This document shows positions 43,604-54,830 of a stretch of DNA of 64,000 nucleotides, in pieces. Position 1 is the stretch's first letter. Each line of letters opens with the position of its first letter. The stretch comes from Nephrocerus scutellatus (taxonomy: Eukaryota > Arthropoda > Insecta > Diptera > Pipunculidae). The notes under the pieces were generated by a model. It saw only the letters and a list, made by a program, of their open reading frames with translations. It was not told where the DNA came from and did no database searches. The stretch is from positions 60,235,016-60,299,015 of the forward strand of contig OX352763.1 of assembly GCA_947095585.1 (NCBI GenBank), written 5' to 3'. A program made the position numbers and the translations under genes.

Positions 43604-43871
43604 GTATTTATTTATTCTTGCTCTTGAAGGTGAAACTAAAAACATTGTATACAACCAAGTTTTGTTTTAAATTAATTTTATGTATGTTTATTTAATTTTA
43701 TTTTATAATTTGAATACTATAGCTGTAATTAAAAATATATTTTTTAAAATAAATTTTGTTAATAAAAACTGCAATTTTACCTTATAGATAGATATCATTC
43801 TTTTTTCTACCCCTACATAATAGAAGATTGGGATGAATAAATACCTGGGCAACTCCGGGTAATCAGCTAGT

Positions 43872-44830
43872 CAATATTAAAAATCAAATTCAAAGCGGTT
43901 GGTTCTGACAATATCCATCTTGATTTAATTAAAGTTCTTCTCCCAATTATTCTGCTTGACATCACACATATTTTCAATACTATTATTACAACATCAACTT
44001 TTCCCAATGAATGGAAGACCGCTAAATTTGTACCCTTGTCCAAAACGGCAACAACCAAGTAAACAGAATATCGTCTCTGTCAAACACAGCTTGTTTGTCA
44101 AGAAACTTAAAGAAAAATTCCTTTTTGAAAATTCTTTATACTATATATTATAATCATATCTTTTGAATCGGTCGCAATATGTCATTAACAATAATGAATG
44201 CTCATCGAAACTAATTGTTCCTTTAGGCGTTCCTTAAGAATCTATACTAGGTCCACTATTATTGTCATGCTTTATTAACGACATCAGGGACAACATAAAG
44301 TCTTGGTAGCACATATATGCTGATATTTGCAGCTATATATATTCTTTTTTCTTTATAGCCACAAAAATCTTTTAGCAATCCTTTAGCAAAATCAATCAAG
44401 TACTAAGTCAAGTATTTATTTGGTCGGTAGAAAATAAGCTTTAGTCATAACCTGTAGAAAACGAAAGCTCTAATAATAAACAAAGTGAATCCACAGAAAC
44501 ATATTCAATTCTTTATCTTAATGACTTACATGTGGAAATAGTGTCTAATTTCAGAAATCTAAGAAGTTTTAGAAGTTGGAATGTCCATATTAATTAAATA
44601 GTTTCAAAAGTTTACGGTGCTCTACGCGGTTTAAGTATAAAACCATTGTAACATTAAATAAAAAAATTAGAACTGAAGAACCTGCATATCTATTTGAAAT
44701 TAACTTCGCTAGAAGTCAGAGAACGCAGCATTTAATAAAACCGAGACATAAATATCTGGCCACCTCTCGTCAGTTCTTCTTTTATTCCTCTCAACTTTTA
44801 TTAGGCTGATATTAGGCAAACTAGAAACAC
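43872..44830 (+). pseudogene. CR1/Jockey-group RT remnant
   Basis: GSDNIHLDLIKVLLPIILLD and FPNEWKTAKFVPLSK (the palm entry motif) are readable at 43895-44045. ILGPLLLSCFINDI and YADIC follow near 44250-44330, where YADD would be. After that only scattered similarity remains. It probably continues the endonuclease at 40591-41150, split by the Helitron. Confidence 0.65.
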
Positions 44831-44974
44831 TAACACCTTCAAGAAAAAAACATTTCAGTTTTCTCTCTCTCGAATTTCTAACTCCTCTCTTTTTCTTTTT
44901 CCTATTTTCCTAACGTAATCTGTACTTTTTCATAAATTATTCTCCTTTTCCTTTTTCTTTCTTTCTTTCTTTCT

Positions 44975-45017
<43 letters not shown>

Positions 45018-45129
45018 ATTACTGTTAAATTTATTTTATTTTTGTATAGTTTGTATAGTTTTTAGTTTTAGTTTTATTTTTATGTGATTATATTTACTGG
45101 GTTGATATATGTTAACAACTTGTGTAAGC
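44831..45129. repeat. Pyrimidine-rich low-complexity tract
   Basis: (TTTC)n followed by (CT)n at about 44958-45017, flanked by CT-rich sequence. No gene seen. Confidence 0.8.
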
Positions 45130-45600
45130 TTAAAAGATTAATTCTTAATTGCACAAAGAATGGGTTAAATTGGAAAAAATTAATATTATTTTTCAAAAAC
45201 TATTCTCACCGGAGATATACATTTGTAAAAAAAATTTGAATGGGAAAAAAATTTAAATAAAAAACAACAATTTTTACAAAAAGTTCGGTCTATCGCATGT
45301 ATATAAAACTTGAAGAAAATCGGGTTAATTTTTTTTAAAAAAAATTTGGGGCCCCACGACCCCGGGGCCCGGGGTATCCAAAATTTTTACAAAAAGTGTT
45401 GTCCATCGAAAATGGATAAAATTTTAAGAAAATTAAATTATGTAAAATATTTGTATGGGAGCCCCCCGACCCCGAGGTCCGAGGAGCCCCAAATTTTAAT
45501 AGAAAGTAATGTCACCGGAAATATATATGTGTGCAAATTTCAATAAAATCGGGCTTTGGGAAGTGGGTTAAAAAAAGTGGGTTGAGAAAAATTTAATTTT
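45130..45600 (+). mobile_element. Family-A repeat, copy A6 (5' end worn)
   Basis: Core units with ACTATTCTCACCGGAGATAT, AAGAAAATCGGGTTAATTT, TATTTGTATGGGAGCCCC and AAATCGGGCTTTGGGAAGTG. The left end is not well preserved and the usual right end (GAAGTTAATATAGAG) is missing. Confidence 0.65.
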
Positions 45601-45911
45601 GTAATGCCAGCGATAAAGAAGGCCTCTTCAGAACCTTTCCACGACTATTGGTTCTACGCACCGAATGGAGTGTTTGGATAAACCAAAGATCGTCAACCTA
45701 AAAGGACTGATTTGAGACCTAGAGATGCTACAACAACATTTTAAAAACTATTGCGGGAATACCATCTGGCCCAGCAGATTTGATTATGATCAATTAATAC
45801 TTTAGCTTTGGTACGAGTACGAAAGTAGATCGGTCACATAGATGATTCCACTCTTGAAAGAACAGGCGGGTGCAACGCTAAATCTGGTATCGTAGAGCAA
45901 GCTGCTAAATA

Positions 45912-47215
45912 AAGGGTGTTTTTTTAGGAGGTTTGTTTTTCCGATAGATGTCGTTTTATTTTATGACAGTTGTTTTGACAGCTCAAAGTGGCATTTCTAC
46001 TCAGTATTGTTTGGCAAATCATTATGAATAGGTTAACTCCAGAACAACGTTTTCAAATCGTGGAAATTTATTTTCAAAATCAGTGTTCAATTAAAAATGT
46101 TTATAGAGCACTTCGTGAATTTTATGGTGCACATAATCGTCCGTCAGAGACCACCATAAAGAACGTAATTACCAAATTTCGGTCTACATTCACTCTTTTG
46201 GATGCCAAGCCACCGACAAGAATGAGAAGAGTTCGTACAGAAGAAAATATTGCTGTCGTTGAGGCCAGTGTCGAAGAAAACGACAATTTATCGATTCGTC
46301 GTCGTGCTCAGCAAATTGGACTTTGTCCATCGACTTTATGGAAAATTTTACGTAAAGATTTGGGTTTGGTGCCATACAAAATTCAATTGGTGCAAGAATT
46401 AAAGCCACACGACCATCGTTTGCGCCGTGAATTCAGTGATTGGTCGTTAAATCAATTGAACGAAGATCCATTTTTTTACCGTAAAATTCTCTTCAGTGAT
46501 GAGGCGCATTTTTTGTTAAATGGATACGTCAACAAACAAAATTGTCGCATTTGGAGCAAAGATAATCCACACGCCGTTCAAGAATTACCAATGCATCCTG
46601 ATAAATGTACTGTTTGGTGCGGTCTATGGGCTGGTGGGATCATCGGTCCATATTTCTTTAAAAATGAGGAAGGACGACGCGTTACCGTGAATGGAAATCG
46701 ATACAGAACCATGTTAAATGAGTTTTTGTTGTCAAATCTTGAAGATATGGATATGGATGAAATGTGGTTTCAACAAGATGGTGCCACTTGCCATACAGCA
46801 CGTGAAACAATCGACTTATTGAAAGAAACTTTCAACGACAACATTATTTCGAGAAATGGTCCGGTGAATTGGCCTCCGCGTTCGTGCGATTTGACGCCAC
46901 TCGATTACTTTTTGTGGGGATACGTGAAGTCATTGGTTTATGTGGATAAACCTCAATCGATTGACGCTTTGGAAACCAATATTCAACGTGTCATTGCTGA
47001 CATACGCCCTCAAATGCTTGAAAAAGTGCTGGAAAATTGGACCTCCAGAATGACATTTGTGAAAAATAGTCGTGGTAGCCATATGCCAGAAATTGTGTTT
47101 AAATGTTAAATGCCAAAAAATTATCTACCAAATAAAAAAAAATTTTGGTCATTTCATAATTTTATATGTGTTTTATTCAAAAAAAAAATCGGCAACCTCT
47201 TAAAAAAACACCCGT
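45912..47215 (+). mobile_element. Intact DD41D (rosa-like) Tc1/mariner transposon, 1304 bp
   Basis: The left terminus AAGGGTGTTTTTTTAGGAGG and the inverted right terminus (complement reads ACGGGTGTTTTTTTAAGAGG) form TIRs of about 22-26 bp. TA dinucleotides flank the element at 45910-45911 and 47216-47217. Host sequence on both sides rejoins cleanly when compared with copy K4. The complete transposase gene lies inside. Confidence 0.92.
46024..47109 (+). CDS. Mariner-superfamily transposase, DD41D type, 361 aa
   Basis: I choose the ATG at 46024 (MNRLTPEQRFQIVEIYF), because mariner transposases start directly with such a helix; an upstream in-frame ATG at 45988 would add 12 residues. Two helix-turn-helix DNA-binding regions occupy about 1-110. 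The catalytic domain has LFSDEAHFL (D159), WFQQDGATCHTA (D252) and LTPLDYFLWG (D294). The spacing D252-D294 leaves 41 residues, hence DD41D, the pattern reported for rosa. No stop or frameshift is present and length is normal, so it could be active. It cuts and pastes DNA at TA sites by binding the element's TIRs. Confidence 0.93.
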   Translation: MNRLTPEQRFQIVEIYFQNQCSIKNVYRALREFYGAHNRPSETTIKNVITKFRSTFTLLDAKPPTRMRRVRTEENIAVVEASVEENDNLSIRRRAQQIGLCPSTLWKILRKDLGLVPYKIQLVQELKPHDHRLRREFSDWSLNQLNEDPFFYRKILFSDEAHFLLNGYVNKQNCRIWSKDNPHAVQELPMHPDKCTVWCGLWAGGIIGPYFFKNEEGRRVTVNGNRYRTMLNEFLLSNLEDMDMDEMWFQQDGATCHTARETIDLLKETFNDNIISRNGPVNWPPRSCDLTPLDYFLWGYVKSLVYVDKPQSIDALETNIQRVIADIRPQMLEKVLENWTSRMTFVKNSRGSHMPEIVFKC

Positions 47216-47330
47216 TATGAAGCAAGCAGATTGGCCTTTTCTTTAAAGCTGACAGTTGGAATGTCAGTGTGAATACGAGTTGGATTTGACGACGAGGAAG
47301 TATTTTTTAATCGTTCTACGAATGACCAAC

Positions 47331-47745
47331 AATTTCTGTTCGTTAAGAACATTGAAGTATTTATACTCGTTATGGCAGGTATTGCAATCATACCTCCCGG
47401 TTACTAATAGCCTATTTGCAGCTTAAAACATACCAACTGTTTTCCTTCGGTTTGATACAATTACTTTTGGAAGGGATAAATTATTTCATATCTTCGTAAT
47501 CTCGTGAATTATGTTTGTGATTGTATCAGAATCATAACCCTTTTTTATCAAAACTATCAAAGATGTCACAAAATTTAAGTTCCACTGATAACAACTTTTC
47601 CAAGCACACTCAGGCTTCGTGGCTGAAAATTTTTGGACGTATGAAAATGTTAAAACTGGTAACCTCCCAACACCATTAGATGATTTTTTTGAAGATGAGA
47701 TCTTACAATATAAATTGACATTTTTTAAAACTCTAAATTTCTTAC
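47331..47745. other. Non-coding, likely intron of the host gene; next exon not recognised
   Basis: It follows a good splice donor of the Rbcn-3A exon at 47746 and carries the 47388-47445 segment shared with 20190-20250. An open frame reads through on the minus strand to 47486 and another on the plus strand (47619-47882), but neither resembles the DmX family. Confidence 0.45.
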
Positions 47746-47862
47746 CTGGAATAAAGTTTAGAGGTGCAGGTCCCTTGTTCATAAGTTTTTCACTCACTAG
47801 TTCTTGCCAATGGCTAAGATTGCGTAGCACTTCATGTAAAAGTGGACTTGTGACTGGCAGTT
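47746..47862 (-). CDS. Rbcn-3A: Rabconnectin-3A (DmX-like), exon d
   Basis: 117 nt, read from 47862 down. An acceptor (GTGTAG) precedes it and a donor GTAAGA follows at 47745. It encodes ELPVTSPLLHEVLRNLSHW and a stretch ending in LNFIP, matching the DMXL/DmX segment that reads ELPTxSPLIHS...DNWQ. Entry and exit phases (two bases in, one base out) agree with the neighbouring exons. Rabconnectin-3 is a large WD-repeat protein that regulates V-ATPase assembly on endosomes and synaptic vesicles. The frame continues open into the intron by chance. No further 3' exon is visible in the window. Confidence 0.8.
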
Positions 47863-47916
47863 CTACACATTTTAACGTTTAAGGCAACAACACACATAAT
47901 AACTGAAAGTATTTAC

Positions 47917-48168
47917 CTTGATTCTCAATTCCAGCTATACTAATAAACTCTTGGAGTTTTACAGACGTTAGCTTTATAATAGCAAGTCGCAAAATATTCC
48001 AAGAGTAAGACATTGGATTAATATGTTCTGTGTTGTACTTTTGTCTGTTTTTCGGGACTGAGCCCAAAGTTAAGTTTTCACCCAATACTTCTTCGCTGTC
48101 GATTCCTTCCTCGTCTTCTGAATTGTATGAATCATCTGTGTCATAATCATATTCCTCAGTATCTTCCC
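47917..48168 (-). CDS. Rbcn-3A: Rabconnectin-3A (DmX-like), exon c
   Basis: 252 nt. Acceptor AAAAAG before 48168 and donor GGTAAAT after 47917. It begins with an acidic stretch (EDTEEYDYDTDDSYNSED) and continues with INPMSYSWNILRLAIIKLTS and EFISIAGIENQ. The family has the same order: an acidic, low-conservation linker and then SYAWALIRYGLVRL...LSKAGFE. Introns on both sides are very short (54 and 63 bp). Phases 2-in and 1-out match. Confidence 0.82.
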
Positions 48169-48231
48169 CTTTTTAAATATAAATATATATTTAAATAAAA
48201 AGTGGTCTGCACTATTATGAAAATCATTTAC

Positions 48232-49048
48232 CTAAAGAGGATGGTTTAATTAAAAAGTATGACACCATAGACATTTCGGGCGGTATAAATTGTTCTCTGT
48301 AAGTTGGTTTGTCTTCCTTCATTACGGAGTTGGAACTTGAATTGCTAAAATTTCCAAGCAATTTCATATTTAGTTTTACTCTCTGTTTTGTTATAGAGCT
48401 AACGGTATTCCAGACAACGCTTTCATCAGGCACATCTTCCGAATTTTGCGTTTGTACATTTTGAGTGAGGTGGCATTGAGATGTTGCCTTTCGCAAAAGT
48501 TTCTTTATTCCACCACCAAAGAGTGCGGACCATGACGCATTCGTGAATTGTTGTCCAATTAGTCTGTAGAGAATGTGGCAGTCACATGTGGCTAGGGCAT
48601 ACACCATTAGAGACATGTAGGTCGCCATAAAAGCTTCAAGTAATAAAACGTTTAATCTTGGAATATCTTCATCTTTTTCACTAGCTAAAAGAGCTCTTAA
48701 ATTAGTAACACCTGGCCACTTTGATGGGGAGGTACAGATTGGTGCGGGCTCGTCAGTTGAATATTTCCTTTTGCGGTGGTAAATATTCGCGTTTACCATT
48801 AGATGAGAGCATTGATACGACGCATTTAGCTTCGCTAGATTTTCAATGCCAGGACTTTGAAAGCCATTCGGAAATAATGAGTGACTGACAACAAAGGTTT
48901 CAGAATCACAAAGAGACTGGTATATGCAAGACGAAAGTGCTACAGCAAGATCACGGAGTAAAAATATTTCACAAAAGTCATTATCTTTTACACCAATATA
49001 GGGAGAACGTGTGTCCACCAACGTCTGTAACATGTCTTGTGTATGAGA
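48232..49048 (-). CDS. Rbcn-3A: Rabconnectin-3A (DmX-like), exon b
   Basis: 817 nt. The acceptor is a T-rich tract ending TTTAG at 49049-49050; the donor GTAAAT follows 48232. It encodes SHTQDMLQTLVDTRSPYIG, LSSCIYQSLCDSETFVV, a variable part, then RLNVLLLEAFMATYMSLMVY, SALFGGGIKKLLRK, RVKLNMKLLG and YREQFIPPEMSMVSYFLIKP. These blocks are diagnostic of the DmX/DMXL2 family (there: LLLESFVAVYMSLL, AVFGGGVK, EKFIPPELSMWDYF). No stop inside. This is the only clearly cellular, single-copy gene in the window. The upstream intron is 11,270 bp. Confidence 0.87.
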
Positions 49049-49491
49049 CTAAAAAAAAAATTTATTAGAATTTTGCAATCTTCGGCTGATTTGCAAAACG
49101 TAAAAATTCAGTTAAACTATAAGGCATATTGCATTTAAGTAAGGTATCAACACAAAGTTGAACTATAATTTTGTTGATTTGAAGTATTTACATTTGTAGT
49201 AATATACTTTTTACGTTTTGAAAGTCAGCCACTTACAAGTAAATTATATGTATATATTTTTTGTTTATTTACGAAATGTTATCAAAACTATTAATACTAT
49301 CAATACTATATATATTTACTTAATCTAACGGCTATTTAGCTTTAAACAATTCATTTGTAAAATTAAACCAATCAGTCTAATAGAAAATTTACATAAGAAG
49401 ACAGCCTAATATACTGCTATTAGGGCAAACAGCTGGTTAACAAGTGAAGAGAGTGGGTGTATGAAAATAATTTTGCAATTAGGATTTGTTC

Positions 49492-52020
<2,529 letters not shown>

Positions 52021-52029
52021 GACCATCTA

Positions 52030-52628
52030 CTAGCAGCGGTAGGATTGTGGTGCATCATGGGCCTTTCGCTGCCAGTAATCTTGTAGGCGCATCTGGCTGA
52101 TGTTCGCGACAACACGCTCTATCTAGATCGTCTACTGGTAATGCTCCTGCAACGGCCTTCTGGTGGCAGCGGTAGAATTGTGGCACCTCGTGGCCCTTTC
52201 GCTTCCAGTAAGCTTGTTGGCAGGAGGCAGGTAAACTGCCCCCCATCTCTCAGACTCGAAGCACCTAGTTCGAAACACTCCAAAAACTTCAGTGACCCTG
52301 TCATATTCGTCTATCTCCCTGACCGATCCTCTATCAGATATGGAGACGGAGGACTCACCCTTCGGAAACTTCCCCAACGAGGACGTACTTCTCAGTTCAT
52401 CTTCAGAAAGGGAAGATCTGGAGAACACCGTGGAGGAGGTTTCTCTCCCTGATTGAACGGAAATGCTGCAGTTAGTTCAGATTAACGTCCAACAATCTAA
52501 AAAGGCTTTGGCCCCCCTTTTACTCCGTCTGATTAAAGGCGTAGAGGACATCGTTCTAGTCCAAGAACCATGGATTTTTAACAACCTGTTTTGCGGAATC
52601 AGGATTCCTCGTTATTACTCGCTATATG
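52030..52628 (+). pseudogene. LOA-like element: ORF1 end and ORF2 start
   Basis: GGSGRIVAPRGPFAS and other fragments represent ORF1 debris. At 52464 ORF2 starts MLQLVQINVQQSKKALAPLL and continues GVEDIVLVQEPWIFNN, the first strands of the APE endonuclease. The start is clearly related to the LOA ORF2 at 12903. It is interrupted at about 52629 by the poly(A) end of the Jockey element on the opposite strand, and no continuation is seen beyond it. Confidence 0.72.
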
Positions 52629-52899
52629 TTTTTTTTTATTTCCCAATTAAATTTTACATCTGTCCTTAATAGGACATTAAGTAATTGATTGTACATACAT
52701 TTCACGGGATATACCAATACAAGGATAAGATCATTATCTTGATACTTCTTTTTTGGTTTTAGTTACGTATATACATACATACAAAATTTATGTTTTTTTT
52801 CTTAGGCATTTCATCTTTGTTGTAGGTCTACAGGTCTGCGTCTCATAAGTCGTCTTCTTGTGATGGTTTCCTGATAGGGTAAAGCTTGTAGGTCATTGT

Positions 52900-53620
52900 T
52901 TGTGTGCGTGGTCAACTTTCTTATGTGTTGTGTGCTCATATTTTTTATTTCCGATGTATACTGTCATTAGATATATACCATGGGGCATCTATAATTTTCC
53001 GAAGGATTTTGTTTTGCAGTCTTTGAATAACGGCTACATTTGATGTACTTGCGGTGCTCCATATCTGTATTCCATATGTCCAGATAGGTTTGATTATGGT
53101 TTATATTAACAGTTTGTTTTCTATCGATAGTTTTGAACTTTTTTTTAAGGGCCAATATATATGCCAATAGTTGTCTAAATTTGATTTAAATTCGGTTTCG
53201 TTTTTGTGTTATGTGATGTTTCCATGTCAGTTTGTTGTCTATGTGAATTCCCAGGTATTTGGCATGGTTGTCAATAGGAATTTCCTTATTGTTTAAATAA
53301 ATGGCTTGAGGGCTAAAACTTCTTTTGGTGGTATAAATTACTTGTACTGTTTTATCTTCATTGACGTGAATTCCCCATCTGCTGAAGCAGTCAACTGTTT
53401 TGTATGTCCTGTATTATGTTGGTAGCCGTCTGAAGGGAATTATGAGAGGAAAGAATCACCGTGTCATCTGCAAATGTTGCTACCATAGTGTTTAGATTCC
53501 TTGGCTTTGGTATGTCAGCTGTATATAAAAGGTATAATATCGGTCCCAAAACACTTCCTTGAGGAACACCTGCGTCTACTTTGCATATATCTGAATTTCC
53601 GTCATTGTACTGTACATAAA
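52900..53620 (-). pseudogene. Jockey RT, downstream half (after the nested insertion)
   Basis: FYVQYNDGNSDICKVDAGVP, GVPQGSVLGPILYLLYTADIP and TMVATFADDTVILSS (FADD at about 53465) follow in one frame. Below that, the C-terminal part is recognisable only in pieces (GNSY..., SNLSGHMEYRYGAP, KSFGKL) through frame changes. Read with the upstream half at 54831-56596. Confidence 0.75.
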
Positions 53621-54830
53621 ATTTTTTTTTTAGTTTAGTTTAGTTTATTAATCTTCAAGGTATTCTTTACAAGATTTGAACAAGTAATAACTTAATACAA
53701 AAATAAAAATAAATATATTACTACTGAATTTTTAACAAACTTAATATATATTTTTTAAATATATCTCTATTCATAAGGAAAATGTCTAAATGATTACAAT
53801 ATTTATTAAATACAGAGCAAGCATGAGCAATTGGACCATTAAGTCCATAATTTGTTCTATGATTTCTTAAATGCAAAAGGTTACTAACTCTAAAGTGCCT
53901 ATTCGGGGCATGAAAAGGAATTAAACTCAAAAGCTCAGGACAGTCCACCGTGTTCATAATTAAGTCCCTGACGAACATAATGTAATAATAATTTCTTCTC
54001 GAATTCAGAGGTATTAAATCGATAAGAAGTAATCTCGAGTTATATGGAGGCAGCTCCCCCGGCCAATTCAATTTACGAATGGAAAAACGACTAAAATTTT
54101 TTTGAACCCTTTCAATTCTGTTGATACTATTTGCATAATAAGGGCACCAGACAATACAGCAGTATTCCAAGACCGAGCGTACAAGAGAGACATACAATGA
54201 CTTTAGTGTATATGGGTCAACAAAATCTTTAGAGTTCCGCTTTACAAAACCTAACATTCTATTTGCTCTAGCAATAACAAAGTCGTAGTGAAGATGAAAT
54301 GTTAACTTAGAGTCAAAAATAACACCAAGATCACAATTTTGAAAAACTCTTTTCAACTTTACTTTTTCAATGTTATAATTCGACAATAGGGAATGCGCTT
54401 TTCTTGAGAATGAAAGAACACTGCATTTATTAATATTAAAATATAGCTTGTTAATGTTACACCATCTTGTAATATTATCAATGTCCTCCTGAAGTAGTAA
54501 GCAATCAGTTTCACGTTTGATTGAAAAAAACAGTTTAACATCATCCGCATACAGCAAGCATTTTGCATTTTCAACATAAAGTGGCAAATCATTTATAAAC
54601 AAAATAAACAGAAGAGGCCCCAAATGACTACCCTGCGGAACGCCAGAAGAATTAAATATAAGGTCGGAAGTTACCTCACCAATTTTTACTCTTTGGTTTC
54701 TGCCTAATAAGTAGCTAGAAAGCCATTTTAGCATTGAAGAATGGAATCCTAATTTTTTTAATTTAGCAATCAAAATGCTATGCTGCACCCGGTCGAAAGC
54801 CTTAGCAAAGTCTGTATAAACCACATCCAC
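53621..54830 (-). mobile_element. 5'-truncated CR1-like retroposon nested in the Jockey element
   Basis: The right boundary is sharp at 54830/54831. The left end is its 3' tail, a (CTAAA)n-like run seen as TTTAG repeats at 53630-53648 on the plus strand. Jockey coding sequence is collinear on both sides (KSYLIERL, then FYVQYNDG). Both elements are in the same orientation. Confidence 0.78.
53721..54830 (-). CDS. RT C-terminal half of the nested CR1-like element, 369 codons open
   Basis: The frame is open from the truncation point to a stop at 53721 and has no ATG at its start, so it is the 3' piece of an ORF2. Motifs: VVYTDFAKAFDRVQHSIL (box A), SGVPQGSHLGPLLFILFIND (box B), KCLLYADDVKLFFS (YADD at about 54545), FNINKCSVLSFSRK, LGVIFDSKLTFHLHYD and SVLEYCCIVWCPYY. 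The catalytic residues remain and no stop interrupts it, so the insertion is fairly recent, but without endonuclease it cannot act alone. Confidence 0.85.
   Translation of the reverse strand: MDVVYTDFAKAFDRVQHSILIAKLKKLGFHSSMLKWLSSYLLGRNQRVKIGEVTSDLIFNSSGVPQGSHLGPLLFILFINDLPLYVENAKCLLYADDVKLFFSIKRETDCLLLQEDIDNITRWCNINKLYFNINKCSVLSFSRKAHSLLSNYNIEKVKLKRVFQNCDLGVIFDSKLTFHLHYDFVIARANRMLGFVKRNSKDFVDPYTLKSLYVSLVRSVLEYCCIVWCPYYANSINRIERVQKNFSRFSIRKLNWPGELPPYNSRLLLIDLIPLNSRRNYYYIMFVRDLIMNTVDCPELLSLIPFHAPNRHFRVSNLLHLRNHRTNYGLNGPIAHACSVFNKYCNHLDIFLMNRDIFKKYILSLLKIQ

Larger units (their letters stand above)
41608..43870 (+). mobile_element. Helitron with helicase remnant, inserted in a CR1-like element
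   Basis: The 3' end is convincing: GGGCAACTCCGGGTAATCAG then CTAG at 43867-43870 followed by T, the same style of end as at 63020. The interior holds a G/T-rich tandem array (41844-42215) and the end of a Pif1-type helicase (43340-43603). The 5' boundary is put at the (TA)n run near 41608 because CR1-like sequence stops there and resumes at 43872. The minus-strand frame 43587-43051 is a shadow. 42220-43330 contains no clear domain. Confidence 0.68.
45628..47330 (-). pseudogene. CR1-like family K, copy K3, split by the mariner
   Basis: On the minus strand, 45735-45909 and 47218-47300 are collinear with 59410-59650 of copy K4 (for example CCATCTGGCCCAGCAGATTT, and AGCAAGCAGATTGGCC after the mariner). 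They correspond to the RT entry region with the KSAGPDGIPA motif. The mariner occupies 45912-47215. A further ~90 bp segment (45640-45730), also found at 22530-22650, seems inserted between GAAGGCCTCTTCAGAACC and the rest. Only a short piece of the element survives. Confidence 0.68.

Noticed and set aside
47619..47882. 87-codon plus-strand ORF opposite the Rbcn-3A exon d
   Set aside because: It overlaps a convincing exon on the other strand; the part outside the exon has no recognisable domain.
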